The notes below the pieces were generated by a model, which worked only from the letters and a program-made list of their open reading frames with translations, had not been told where the DNA came from and ran no database searches. A stretch of 5,314 nt of DNA from an uncultured Oscillospiraceae bacterium (GTDB lineage: Bacteria > Bacillota > Clostridia > Oscillospirales > Oscillospiraceae): contig CAJOCV010000187.1 of assembly GCA_905233785.1 (NCBI GenBank), positions 1-5,314 on the forward strand. Reading direction: 5' to 3'. The translations under genes were made by a program, and so were the position numbers. Positions 1 to 4,575 of the stretch are shown one piece after another; positions within the stretch are counted from its first letter, which is position 1, and each line of letters opens with the position of its first letter.

Positions 1-1
1 G

Positions 2-238
2 GAGGTGCTGCAGGTCTATGTGGGCAGCAAAGGCGCGGCCAACGGCGACGACCGCCCGGTGAAGCTGCTGAAGGGCTTTCAGCGTGTGGAGCTGAAGGCG
101 GGCGAGGAAAAGACCGTGACCGTCACGATCCCCAAGGAGGAGCTGAAATCCTGGACGCCTTCCGGTTGGGTGCTGGACGAAGGATACACGGTCTATGTGG
201 GCGCGGACAGCCGCAGCGCGGAGATTGTCAAATCATAA
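2..238 (+). CDS. C-terminal end of a family 3 glycoside hydrolase (beta-glucosidase-like), 5' partial
   Basis: The frame is open to the left edge, so only the last 78 codons are present. The visible protein is a fibronectin type III-like domain, the C-terminal domain of many GH3 beta-glucosidases and beta-xylosidases. It begins EVLQVYVG, continues with PVKLLKGFQRVELKAGEEK and ends with W-x(6)-W...GYTVYVGADSRSAEIV, which matches the usual order (LKGF-x-RV-x-L-x-AGE, then Y-x-V-x-VG-x-S). Catalytic residues of GH3 lie upstream, outside the window, so substrate specificity cannot be judged. The GTG at 5 is an internal valine codon, not a start. No T-tailed terminator follows directly; the next 327 bases are non-coding. 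The nearby esterase and GH2 genes suggest plant or host glycan use. Family assignment is confident; the exact enzyme is not. Confidence 0.88.
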   Translation, partial: EVLQVYVGSKGAANGDDRPVKLLKGFQRVELKAGEEKTVTVTIPKEELKSWTPSGWVLDEGYTVYVGADSRSAEIVKS

Positions 239-266
239 GCCCGATGCTCATTGCAATGAGTATATT

Positions 267-289
267 GCAAAACAGCCCTGCTGTTTTGC
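267..289. repeat. Perfect 10-bp inverted repeat with 3-nt loop
   Basis: GCAAAACAGC (267-276) is mirrored by GCTGTTTTGC (280-289) around the loop CCT. It lies 28 nt after the GH3 stop codon and could stabilise the 3' end of that transcript. No T-run follows on either strand, so it is not a classical intrinsic terminator. A second hairpin at 295-318 (AGCTTCGC with GCGAAAAGCT, bulge at 312-313) follows after 5 nt. Confidence 0.7.
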
Positions 290-344
290 TGCTTAGCTTC
301 GCGGCGCGGCGAAAAGCTTTTGAGCGTTTCGCCATCATATAATC

Positions 345-379
345 ATTATACCATAGACGCAACGCGGCTATGGTATAAT
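345..379. repeat. Perfect 12-bp inverted repeat carrying TATAAT-like sequences
   Basis: ATTATACCATAG (345-356) is the exact reverse complement of CTATGGTATAAT (368-379). Inside, CGC (358-360) and GCG (364-366) can also pair around the loop AAC, so an RNA copy would fold into a 12-bp stem, one mismatch and three more pairs. Because the arms contain TGGTATAAT, each strand shows an extended -10-like motif (371-379 on +), but neither has a matching -35. A dispersed palindromic repeat is a reasonable guess. Confidence 0.7.
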
Positions 380-507
380 TCGTCATGTTTTTCGGTTGCC
401 GCGTCAGCGGCGAGAAAAATGGCATTTTATAATCTTATTACTCCGGCTACACAAGCCTTTCGGTTTGCGAATAATTAATTGCCGCATTAATAAGAATACC
501 AAAACAG

Positions 508-543
508 ATGCAGAGGCCGCAACATCTTGCGCCTCTGCATTTT
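508..543 (+). terminator. Terminator-like hairpin directly upstream of the esterase ribosome binding site
   Basis: ATGCAGAGGC (508-517) pairs perfectly with GCCTCTGCAT (531-540) across a 13-nt loop, followed by a short T-run (540-543). The GC content of the stem fits an intrinsic terminator, but the T-run has only four bases and then turns A-rich. It ends 7 nt before the esterase ribosome binding site. It may close the GH3 transcript, act as a leader attenuator for the esterase, or simply protect the 5' end of that mRNA. Confidence 0.55.
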
Positions 544-565
544 AAAAAGAAAAGGAGAGGTTACC

Positions 566-1348
566 ATGCCGCAGAAACCCGTTGATGTTGATATCAAGCA
601 GTCGATCAAGGACATGATGATCCCGCAGAACAAATATCACATTGTGGACGACTATGGGATCCGCGATGGAAAAAAACATCCGGTCGCCTTTCTGGTGCCC
701 GGCGGCGGATATTACATGGTATCCAGCTTCATTGAGGGCACTCCCATCGCGAAAAAGCTCAATGAGCTGGGGATCTCCGCGATCATCGTATATTACCGCA
801 CCAGGAAAAAAGCCATGTATCCGGCGCCTGTGGAGGATCTCGCCCGTGCCATTCGGGAGGTGTTTGCCCGTGCGGATGAGTACCAGATCGAAACGGAGAA
901 TTATTCTATCTGGGGCGCTTCCGCCGGCGCGCATCTCGCCGGAGCGTTCGGAACGAAAAACATGGGATATCCGAACTACGATCTCCCCAAACCCGGCGCC
1001 CTTGTGCTGTCGTATCCGGTGGTCTCCATGACAAAGGCGTTGGCACACAAGCAGTCGCACGACTTTTTCCTCGGAAAGAATGCGACAGCAGAGCGCGAGG
1101 CCTTTGCCAGCGTGGAGCAGCACGTCGATTCCGACTATCCCGCTACGTTCATCTGGTGCAGCGACGACGACAATGTTGTGAACCCGGACAATACAAGACG
1201 CATGATCGAAGCCCTGGAAGCGGCTCATGTGCCGGTTGAGAGCACGATCTACCACGGCGTCATGCACGGCGCCGGGCCCGCCACCGGTACGGCAGCAGAA
1301 GGATGGATCGATCGCGCGGTATCGTTTTGGAAAAAGCAGGGAGAATAG
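566..1348 (+). CDS. Alpha/beta-hydrolase fold esterase (BD-FAE / acetyl-esterase-like)
   Basis: This 260-residue protein is an alpha/beta-hydrolase that probably cleaves ester bonds, for example acetyl or feruloyl groups on plant polysaccharides. Visible motifs, in order, are an oxyanion-hole loop PGGGYY (residues 45-50, a variant of HGGG), the nucleophile elbow GASAG with Ser119 (117-121), an acidic site in CSDDDNVV (Asp201 or Asp202 as triad acid), and His234 in HGVMHG. Length and spacing fit the small secreted-like or cytoplasmic esterases of this superfamily. No signal peptide is visible, so it is probably cytoplasmic. The ATG at 566 is chosen because AAAGGAGAGG (551-560) sits 5 nt upstream; an in-frame TTG at 527 would start inside a hairpin and lacks a ribosome binding site. 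The stop is 2 nt before the GH2 start, so the two were surely co-transcribed. The exact substrate is inferred from the glycosidase neighbours only. Confidence 0.88.
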   Translation: MPQKPVDVDIKQSIKDMMIPQNKYHIVDDYGIRDGKKHPVAFLVPGGGYYMVSSFIEGTPIAKKLNELGISAIIVYYRTRKKAMYPAPVEDLARAIREVFARADEYQIETENYSIWGASAGAHLAGAFGTKNMGYPNYDLPKPGALVLSYPVVSMTKALAHKQSHDFFLGKNATAEREAFASVEQHVDSDYPATFIWCSDDDNVVNPDNTRRMIEALEAAHVPVESTIYHGVMHGAGPATGTAAEGWIDRAVSFWKKQGE

Positions 1349-1350
1349 AC

Positions 1351-2139
1351 ATGCAGAAAATCGTATTCAATAGTGGTTGGCTTTTGGGCGGCCAGGCTGT
1401 CACCCTGCCGCACGACGCGCAGATCAGCGAGAAGCGGGGTGCGGACGTGTCCAACGGCGGGCACGGCTATTTCCCCGGCGGCATCTATACCTATGAAAAA
1501 ACCTTCACCGCTCCGAAAGAGTGGGAAGGAAAGGATGTCCTCGTTGAGTTCGAGGGCGTGTATAAAAACGCGACGGTCAGTCTGAACGGCAAAGAGCTGG
1601 CGTTTCATCCCTACGGCTACACCGGCTTTTTTGTGGAGCTGTCAGATTTGATTTACGGCGCGGAGAACACGCTCACCGTCGTTGCGGATAACAGTAAACT
1701 TCCGAACTCCCGCTGGTACTCCGGCTCCGGCATTTACCGCCCGGTATGGCTGCACGTCTGCGAAAAGGGCGGTCTGCGGCCCGAGAGCGTGAAGATCAGC
1801 ACGGTGTCCATCGATCCTGCTGTTGTGAAGATCGAAAGCCCCGTTTCCGTCAAGGCGGATGTGGACGGCATCACCGGCGAGGGCACAAGCTTTGAGCTCA
1901 CGATCCCCGACGCCAAGCTCTGGAGCGACGAGACGCCAACTCTCTATACCGCGAAGATCACCGCGGGCGAAGGCGACAGCGTGGAGATCCCCTTCGGTAT
2001 CCGCCAGATCACCGCCTGTTCCTCAACGGCAGGAGACCCCTGCCCGGAGCAGATTGAAATAGATTGCGGCAAACTGCGGCAACGCCACCGACGGCTGACT
2101 ACCATTTTACTACCATGGCCTTTCGTTAAACCACTATAA
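1351..2139 (+). pseudogene. Family 2 glycoside hydrolase (beta-galactosidase/glucuronidase-like), truncated and frameshifted
   Basis: The first 222 codons are a normal GH2 N-terminus: an opening N-x-x-W-x-x-G (residues 7-13), LPHD (19-22), a jelly-roll sugar-binding domain, the family signature NSRWYSGSGIYRPVWL (119-134), and an Ig-like domain ending in KLWSDETPTLYT and PFGIRQIT (214-221). After Ala222 the frame changes. The expected next motif (F-x-LNGK) appears two bases out of phase as LFLNGRR (2016-2036), which shows a small frame-altering lesion near 2014-2016. The original frame then runs into unrelated residues and stops at 2137-2139. The (beta/alpha)8 barrel with both catalytic glutamates, normally several hundred residues, is missing, so no glycosidase activity is expected. 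The start is the ATG at 1351, with AGGGAG (1338-1343) 7 nt upstream; an in-frame ATG at 1303 lies inside the esterase gene. An assembly join is a possible alternative to true decay. Confidence 0.85.
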
Positions 2140-2281
2140 GTAGTATTTGAAGTTCTTGACAAGCACTGCATATAGCGGTTTTTTCTTGACTGAATAGCGC
2201 AATGGTAAGAATCGTACGCATTTTACCGGGTGATCCGTAAGAAAACTTCGCGGATGAATGAAAAAATATCCCCAAAAGGTC
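2034..2281. other. Unassigned junction DNA between the broken GH2 and the MerR promoter
   Basis: GH2 similarity ends around 2036 and the next recognised element starts at 2282. The open frame to 2139 reads EQIEIDCGKLRQRHRRLTT near its end. That resembles low-complexity tails I associate loosely with tyrosine recombinases, but no catalytic motif is present, so this is only a hint. The DNA holds a tandem GCGGCAA (2067-2073 and 2078-2084), the doublet CTACCATTTTACTACCAT, and an imperfect inverted repeat GGTAA...TTACC centred on CGTACG (2204-2227). Two TTGAC-like hexamers (2156 and 2186) have no good -10 at normal spacing. Nothing here can be called a gene. Confidence 0.45.
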
Positions 2282-2312
2282 TTGACTTGGAGTTAACTTC
2301 AGGGTTTATGAT
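2282..2312 (+). promoter_or_regulatory. MerR-type promoter/operator with 19-bp spacer
   Basis: The -35 is TTGACT (2282-2287) and the -10 is TATGAT (2307-2312), separated by exactly 19 bp. Promoters controlled by MerR-family activators have this over-long spacer; the regulator bends the DNA to bring the two hexamers into register. The spacer carries an imperfect dyad around AGTT|AACT, with half-sites CTTGGAGTT and AACTTCAGG, as in AdhR/NmlR/SoxR-type operators. Transcription should start near 2319, about 30 nt before the MerR start codon, so the regulator likely controls its own gene and the downstream flavin reductase. Confidence 0.82.
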
Positions 2313-2350
2313 TTGCAATGCTAATAGATGTGAACTGCCGAGGTGAAGAA

Positions 2351-2755
2351 ATGACGATCAAAGAAGCTGCTGAGAAGACAGGGGTCAGCGTTGATAATCT
2401 ACGTTTCTATGAAAAAATTGGGTTGATACCTGCTGTTCCGAGGACATCGTCTGGCATCCGCAATTTCGACGAGGCGACGCTCTCCTGGGTTGAGTTTGTT
2501 CTGCGCTTCAAGAGAAGCGGAATGCCGCTCGAAATGATCCGCCGCTATGTGGAGCTGGCCTTGCAGGGAGACAGCACCAAGCAGGAGCGGAAGGAGCTTT
2601 TACTTGCTGCGAAAGAGGATCTTCTGAAAAAGCAGGAACAGATCCAGGAGAGCCTTGACGTTATTAACTATAAGCTGGACACATATGAGCAAAAGTGCGG
2701 CCCCATTACCGCAGAGATGGTGGCGGCGTGGAAAGCCAAACAGCCCAGCGAATGA
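2351..2755 (+). CDS. MerR family transcriptional regulator (AdhR/NmlR-like)
   Basis: This 134-residue protein has the MerR layout. An N-terminal winged helix-turn-helix opens MTIKEAAEKTGVSVDNLRFYEKIGL (residues 1-25), with the hallmark RFYE-x-IGL. The wing follows (R-x-x-SGIRNFDE, 31-41), then helices with F-x-RSGMPLEMIRRYVEL (53-69). A charged coiled coil for dimerisation spans about 76-113. There is no cysteine-rich metal-binding tail; the single cysteine is Cys116, so a stress or small-molecule signal is more likely than a metal, though the inducer is unknown. The ATG at 2351 is chosen because GAGGTG (2340-2345) is correctly placed and the HTH begins right there; an in-frame ATG at 2318 would fall at the predicted transcript start. 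The gene lies downstream of a 19-bp-spacer promoter and 75 nt upstream of a flavin reductase, pointing to an autoregulated redox-response operon. Confidence 0.9.
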   Translation: MTIKEAAEKTGVSVDNLRFYEKIGLIPAVPRTSSGIRNFDEATLSWVEFVLRFKRSGMPLEMIRRYVELALQGDSTKQERKELLLAAKEDLLKKQEQIQESLDVINYKLDTYEQKCGPITAEMVAAWKAKQPSE

Positions 2756-2830
2756 AACAGAAGATAATACGCCTGTTTAACTGAGTTGCTGGAAAAATTC
2801 AATATCATCATAAAAAGGAGACGAAATGAC

Positions 2831-3373
2831 ATGAAAAAGAACATCGGCGCAACACTGGCGCTTTATCCCTGCCCGGTGATCGTGGTAGGCGCAATGGTAA
2901 ACGAAAAGCCCACCTGGACGCTCGCCGCCCATGCCGGAACCGTGGCCCATACCCATTTGATGGTGTCGCTGATGCAGGCGCACTACATCAACAAAGGCAT
3001 TCGCGAAAATGGGAAGCTCTCCGTCAATGTGGTGGACGCTTCCTGGCTGGCAAAGGCGGACAAGATGGGAACCATCTCAGGCAGTAAGGTTGACAAGTCC
3101 GAAGAATTTGCCTGGACCATGGGCGAAAACGGCGCTCCCCTCATTGACGAGGCAAAGGTGTCCATCGAGTGCGAGGTAGACGGAAATTATGAATGGGAAC
3201 ACTTTGACCAGTTTATGTGTAAGATCCTCGCGACCTATGCTGACGAGAGCGTTCTCAACGAAAAGGGCAAGATCAACTATCACGTCTTCAAGCCCGCGAT
3301 GTTTGAGTTCCCGACCTACGAGTATTTTGAACTGGGCGGCAAGCTGGGCGACTGCGGCAGAATGAACGGATAA
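2831..3373 (+). CDS. Flavin reductase-like, FMN-binding split-barrel protein
   Basis: This 180-residue protein matches the flavin reductase-like domain (FMN-binding split barrel; flavoredoxin and related proteins). The family uses bound FMN/FAD to move electrons from NAD(P)H or partner proteins. Visible features are LYPCPVIVVGAM (residues 11-22), the flavin-contacting stretch PTWTLAAHAGTVAHTHLMVSL (27-47), GKLSVNVVDASW (61-72), and a C-terminal EYFELGGKLGDC (164-175). Length is typical and no signal peptide is seen, so it is cytoplasmic. The start is the ATG at 2831, with AAAGGAG at 2814-2820. The ATG at 2826 meets a stop after two codons, and the in-frame TTG at 2786 lacks a ribosome binding site. 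It lies 75 nt after merR with no terminator between. The partner enzyme and physiological substrate are unknown. Confidence 0.87.
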   Translation: MKKNIGATLALYPCPVIVVGAMVNEKPTWTLAAHAGTVAHTHLMVSLMQAHYINKGIRENGKLSVNVVDASWLAKADKMGTISGSKVDKSEEFAWTMGENGAPLIDEAKVSIECEVDGNYEWEHFDQFMCKILATYADESVLNEKGKINYHVFKPAMFEFPTYEYFELGGKLGDCGRMNG

Positions 3374-3382
3374 GGATAGAAT

Positions 3383-3532
3383 ATGCACGTCAAGGAGAAA
3401 AAGGTTGAACTGATCGAACTGTTCTATGATTTGATCTATGTCTATGCCATCTCTCGGCTGACGCTGCTGATCGAAAAACCGGAGGGCGGGATCATTCCGC
3501 TCCCCGGCTTCTTCCGTTATCTGGTGGTATCA
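3383..3532 (+). pseudogene. ltrA: Remnant of an LtrA-family (low temperature requirement A) membrane protein
   Basis: The first 50 codons match the N-terminus of LtrA family proteins: KKVELIELFYDLIYVYAISR (residues 6-25), followed by an EKPEGG-x-IP-x-PGFFRYLVV segment leading into the second membrane helix. Intact members are multi-pass membrane proteins of roughly 350-400 residues. Here similarity stops at about LVVS (3521-3532), and the frame continues with unrelated, polar residues to a stop at 3647-3649, overlapping the next gene in another frame. The deletion joins codon 50 directly to the leader of the lipoprotein gene. The start is the ATG at 3383, with TAAGGA overlapping the upstream stop codon, so translation was coupled to the flavin reductase. 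LtrA function is poorly defined; this fragment is not expected to work. Confidence 0.78.
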
Positions 3533-3551
3533 AACAGAAAGGAATTCGGGC

Positions 3552-4217
3552 ATGACGATGAAAACAGGGAAAATGATTTTTCAGTTCTTCCTCGTATTGG
3601 TTTTGGCTCTTTCATTCTCCGGATGCGGGAAACAGCCGGTATCAGATAATCCGGTTCCTAAAACGGAAAGCACGGAGATTTCTGTTGCTGACCAATCCAA
3701 TAACAGGCAGGAAGAAACAAACACAAATGTTTCAGAGCAGACAGAGAACGGAACACTTGACGAAGATGTGGCGCCGGATACCGCCGTTTCAGACTCTTCT
3801 GCTGCGAATGGAAACGAAGCCACACAAGAGGATACACAGGCTGAAGCTCAGGAGGAAACAGAAGCTATGCTGCAGATGAGAATTGGAGACACGCTTGTCG
3901 CCGTAGATTGGGAAGATAACGATTCCGTCCAGGCGCTGAGGGATTTGTGCATGGATGCGCCGCTGACCATTCAGATGTCTATGTACGGTGGTTTTGAGCA
4001 GGTCGGCTCCATCGGGACGAGCCTTCCGAGGAATGATGTGCAGACAACTACGGGAGCAGGAGACATCGTTCTGTATTCCGGTAAGCAGATCGTTGTCTTT
4101 TATGGTTCCAACTCCTGGGCCTACACAAGGCTGGGGCATATTACCGATCAGGATGCGGCAGGCATGGCGGAGCTCCTTGGAAACGGTGATGTGACCATTA
4201 CGATCCGCATGGGGTAA
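3552..4217 (+). CDS. Cyclophilin-like domain lipoprotein
   Basis: This 221-residue protein is predicted to be a membrane-anchored lipoprotein. It has a short positive N-terminus, a hydrophobic core (IFQFFLVLVLAL, residues 9-20), and a lipobox-like LSFSGC with the lipidated Cys25. Phe at position -3 is unusual, but S-G at -2/-1 is standard. Residues 26-105 are a Ser/Thr/Glu/Gln-rich acidic spacer that would hold the folded part away from the membrane. Residues 107-221 resemble the cyclophilin-like fold found in Clostridia: MRIGDTLVAVDWEDNDSVQAL, then PLTIQMSMYGGFEQVGSIG, GDIVLYSGKQIVVFYGSNSW and a C-terminal VTITIRM. Whether it has prolyl isomerase activity is unknown; this group lacks the classic cyclophilin motifs as far as I can see. 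The start is the ATG at 3552, with AAAGGAA (3538-3544) 7 nt upstream; ATGs at 3558 and 3573 are possible but worse placed. A flavodoxin-like gene followed 5 nt later, hinting at a shared redox role. Confidence 0.83.
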   Translation: MTMKTGKMIFQFFLVLVLALSFSGCGKQPVSDNPVPKTESTEISVADQSNNRQEETNTNVSEQTENGTLDEDVAPDTAVSDSSAANGNEATQEDTQAEAQEETEAMLQMRIGDTLVAVDWEDNDSVQALRDLCMDAPLTIQMSMYGGFEQVGSIGTSLPRNDVQTTTGAGDIVLYSGKQIVVFYGSNSWAYTRLGHITDQDAAGMAELLGNGDVTITIRMG

Positions 4218-4222
4218 GTCGA

Positions 4223-4486
4223 ATGAAGATTTTAGGGCAATACCGCATAATGCGGCAAGAGCAGATTCCGAGAAAAACCGAGTTCTGATGATGGCACTAA
4301 AAGTGACGAAATCAGGGCGCGGTTTTTCCGGAAGATGCCGCAGGCGTATTGTGCGGTGTTGCCTTAGTCTTAAACGGCAGCCCACACTTGAACGGAGCCA
4401 CTTCTGATATGGTGACCGCATTTGCCTCCGGAGCGAGAGACCGTGGCCACGAAGTAGTTTGCATCAATGTGGCGCAGGGGATTTAG
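4223..4486 (+). pseudogene. Flavodoxin-fold (NADPH-dependent FMN reductase-like) gene, MITE-interrupted and truncated
   Basis: The gene starts ATG AAG ATT TTA (MKIL, 4223-4234), is then interrupted by a foldback element, and resumes in the same frame at GTC (4367) as VLNGSPHLNGATSDMVTAF and ASGARDRGHEVVCINVAQ. Joined, this gives MKILVLNGSP, the first beta-strand and FMN phosphate-binding loop (GSP-x-x-NG-x-T) of flavodoxin-like NADPH-dependent oxidoreductases, followed by the first helix and the second strand. Stops TGA, TGA, TAA and TGA in the insert (4286-4306) block read-through. The gene is also cut after VAQ: the frame ends GI-stop at 4484-4486, whereas family members run to about 180-200 residues with a CxxC-like or substrate region next. 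It began 5 nt after the lipoprotein stop, so it was translationally coupled. Two independent lesions make it non-functional. A weak TTG start inside the element (4349) could yield a short peptide only. Confidence 0.83.
4235..4363. mobile_element. Foldback MITE, about 129-130 bp, flanked by a TTA (or TA) duplication
   Basis: The ends are imperfect inverted repeats: GGGCAATACCGCA (4235-4247) and TGCGGTGTTGCC (4352-4363). Each end also contains a CCGCA/TGCGG pair of its own (4243-4255; 4338-4342 with 4352-4356). Inside, CCGAGAAAAACCG (4268-4280) mirrors CGGTTTTTCCGG (4320-4331), CTGAT (4285-4289) mirrors ATCAG (4311-4315), and CACT/AGTG (4295-4298, 4302-4305) closes the loop, so nearly the whole element can fold on itself. 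TTA occurs on both sides (4232-4234 and 4364-4366). Removing the element plus one TTA restores an intact flavodoxin N-terminus, which fixes the borders to within one base. It has no coding capacity and would need a transposase in trans. A TA or TNA-type target would suit IS630- or IS5-related transposases, but the parent is unknown. Confidence 0.88.
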
Positions 4487-4521
4487 TATAGTTATACAAA
4501 ATATAGGCAGTTATTCCGTCG

Positions 4522-4540
4522 TTTGTGACGATTTCACAAA
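4522..4540. promoter_or_regulatory. Operator-like palindrome upstream of hpf
   Basis: TTTGTGA (4522-4528) is the exact reverse complement of TCACAAA (4534-4540), separated by 5 bp. The half-site TTGTGA resembles the Rex (NADH-sensing) site TTGTGAA-N4-TTCACAA and the CRP/FNR-type TGTGA-N6-TCACA, but the total length is one base shorter than either consensus. It lies just upstream of the predicted hpf promoter, a good place for an activator or roadblock repressor. Which protein binds it is not determined by the sequence. Confidence 0.55.
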
Positions 4541-4566
4541 TTAGACTTCTTTTTTTGGGGGCTGTG

Positions 4567-4575
4567 TGGTAAAAT
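4567..4575 (+). promoter_or_regulatory. Extended -10 promoter for hpf
   Basis: TGGTAAAAT (4567-4575) is a TG-N extended -10 with the hexamer TAAAAT. The region 17 bp upstream (TTCTTT, 4547-4552) is a poor -35, which the TG extension can compensate for. Transcription would begin near 4582, leaving a leader of about 53 nt before the ATG. The rest of 4487-4634 contains the palindrome at 4522-4540, a T/G-rich run (4550-4561) and no gene. Confidence 0.6.

Larger units (their letters stand above)
239..565. other. Non-coding, hairpin-rich intergenic region
   Basis: No convincing gene lies between the GH3 stop and the esterase start. The stretch is a row of self-complementary segments: a perfect 14-bp palindrome (247-260); a 10-bp stem with 3-nt loop (267-289); an 8-bp stem with a 2-nt bulge (295-318); a 12-bp perfect stem (345-379); a T-rich/A-rich stem capped by GCCGC/GCGGC (about 385-421); a 7-bp inverted pair CTTATTA/TAATAAG (434-440 and 488-494); and the terminator-like hairpin at 508-543. 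TATAAT-like hexamers occur at 338, 374 and 428, but none has a good -35 at normal spacing. A weak promoter guess for the esterase is TTGCGA (465-470) with TAATAA (488-493), 17 bp apart. Likely explanations are a composite palindromic repeat or a structured RNA; neither can be settled from one copy. Confidence 0.6.

Noticed and set aside
228..425. Minus-strand open frame of 65 codons through the hairpin region
   Set aside because: It runs through several inverted repeats, has no ribosome binding site before its possible starts, and looks like a by-product of the palindromic repeat, although its end is basic then hydrophobic.
542..1267. Long antisense open frame (241 codons) opposite the esterase
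   Set aside because: It mirrors a strongly motif-supported gene in a GC-rich region, has no recognisable domain and no suitable ribosome binding site.
2040..2139. Tyrosine recombinase C-terminus fused to the GH2 remnant
   Set aside because: No catalytic Arg/His/Tyr motif is present; the resemblance is of style only and too weak to list as a gene.
2156..2212. Promoters from TTGACA (2156) and TTGACT (2186)
   Set aside because: Neither has an acceptable -10 at 16-19 bp; the promoter at 2282-2312 explains merR much better.
3789..4421. Minus-strand open frame of 210 codons opposite the lipoprotein and the MITE
   Set aside because: It crosses the MITE border and a gene with clear lipobox and domain signal on the other strand; no domain is seen.
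4522..4540. Firm assignment of the hpf palindrome to Rex
   Set aside because: The spacing between half-sites is one base short of the Rex consensus and also short of CRP, so only an unnamed operator is reported.
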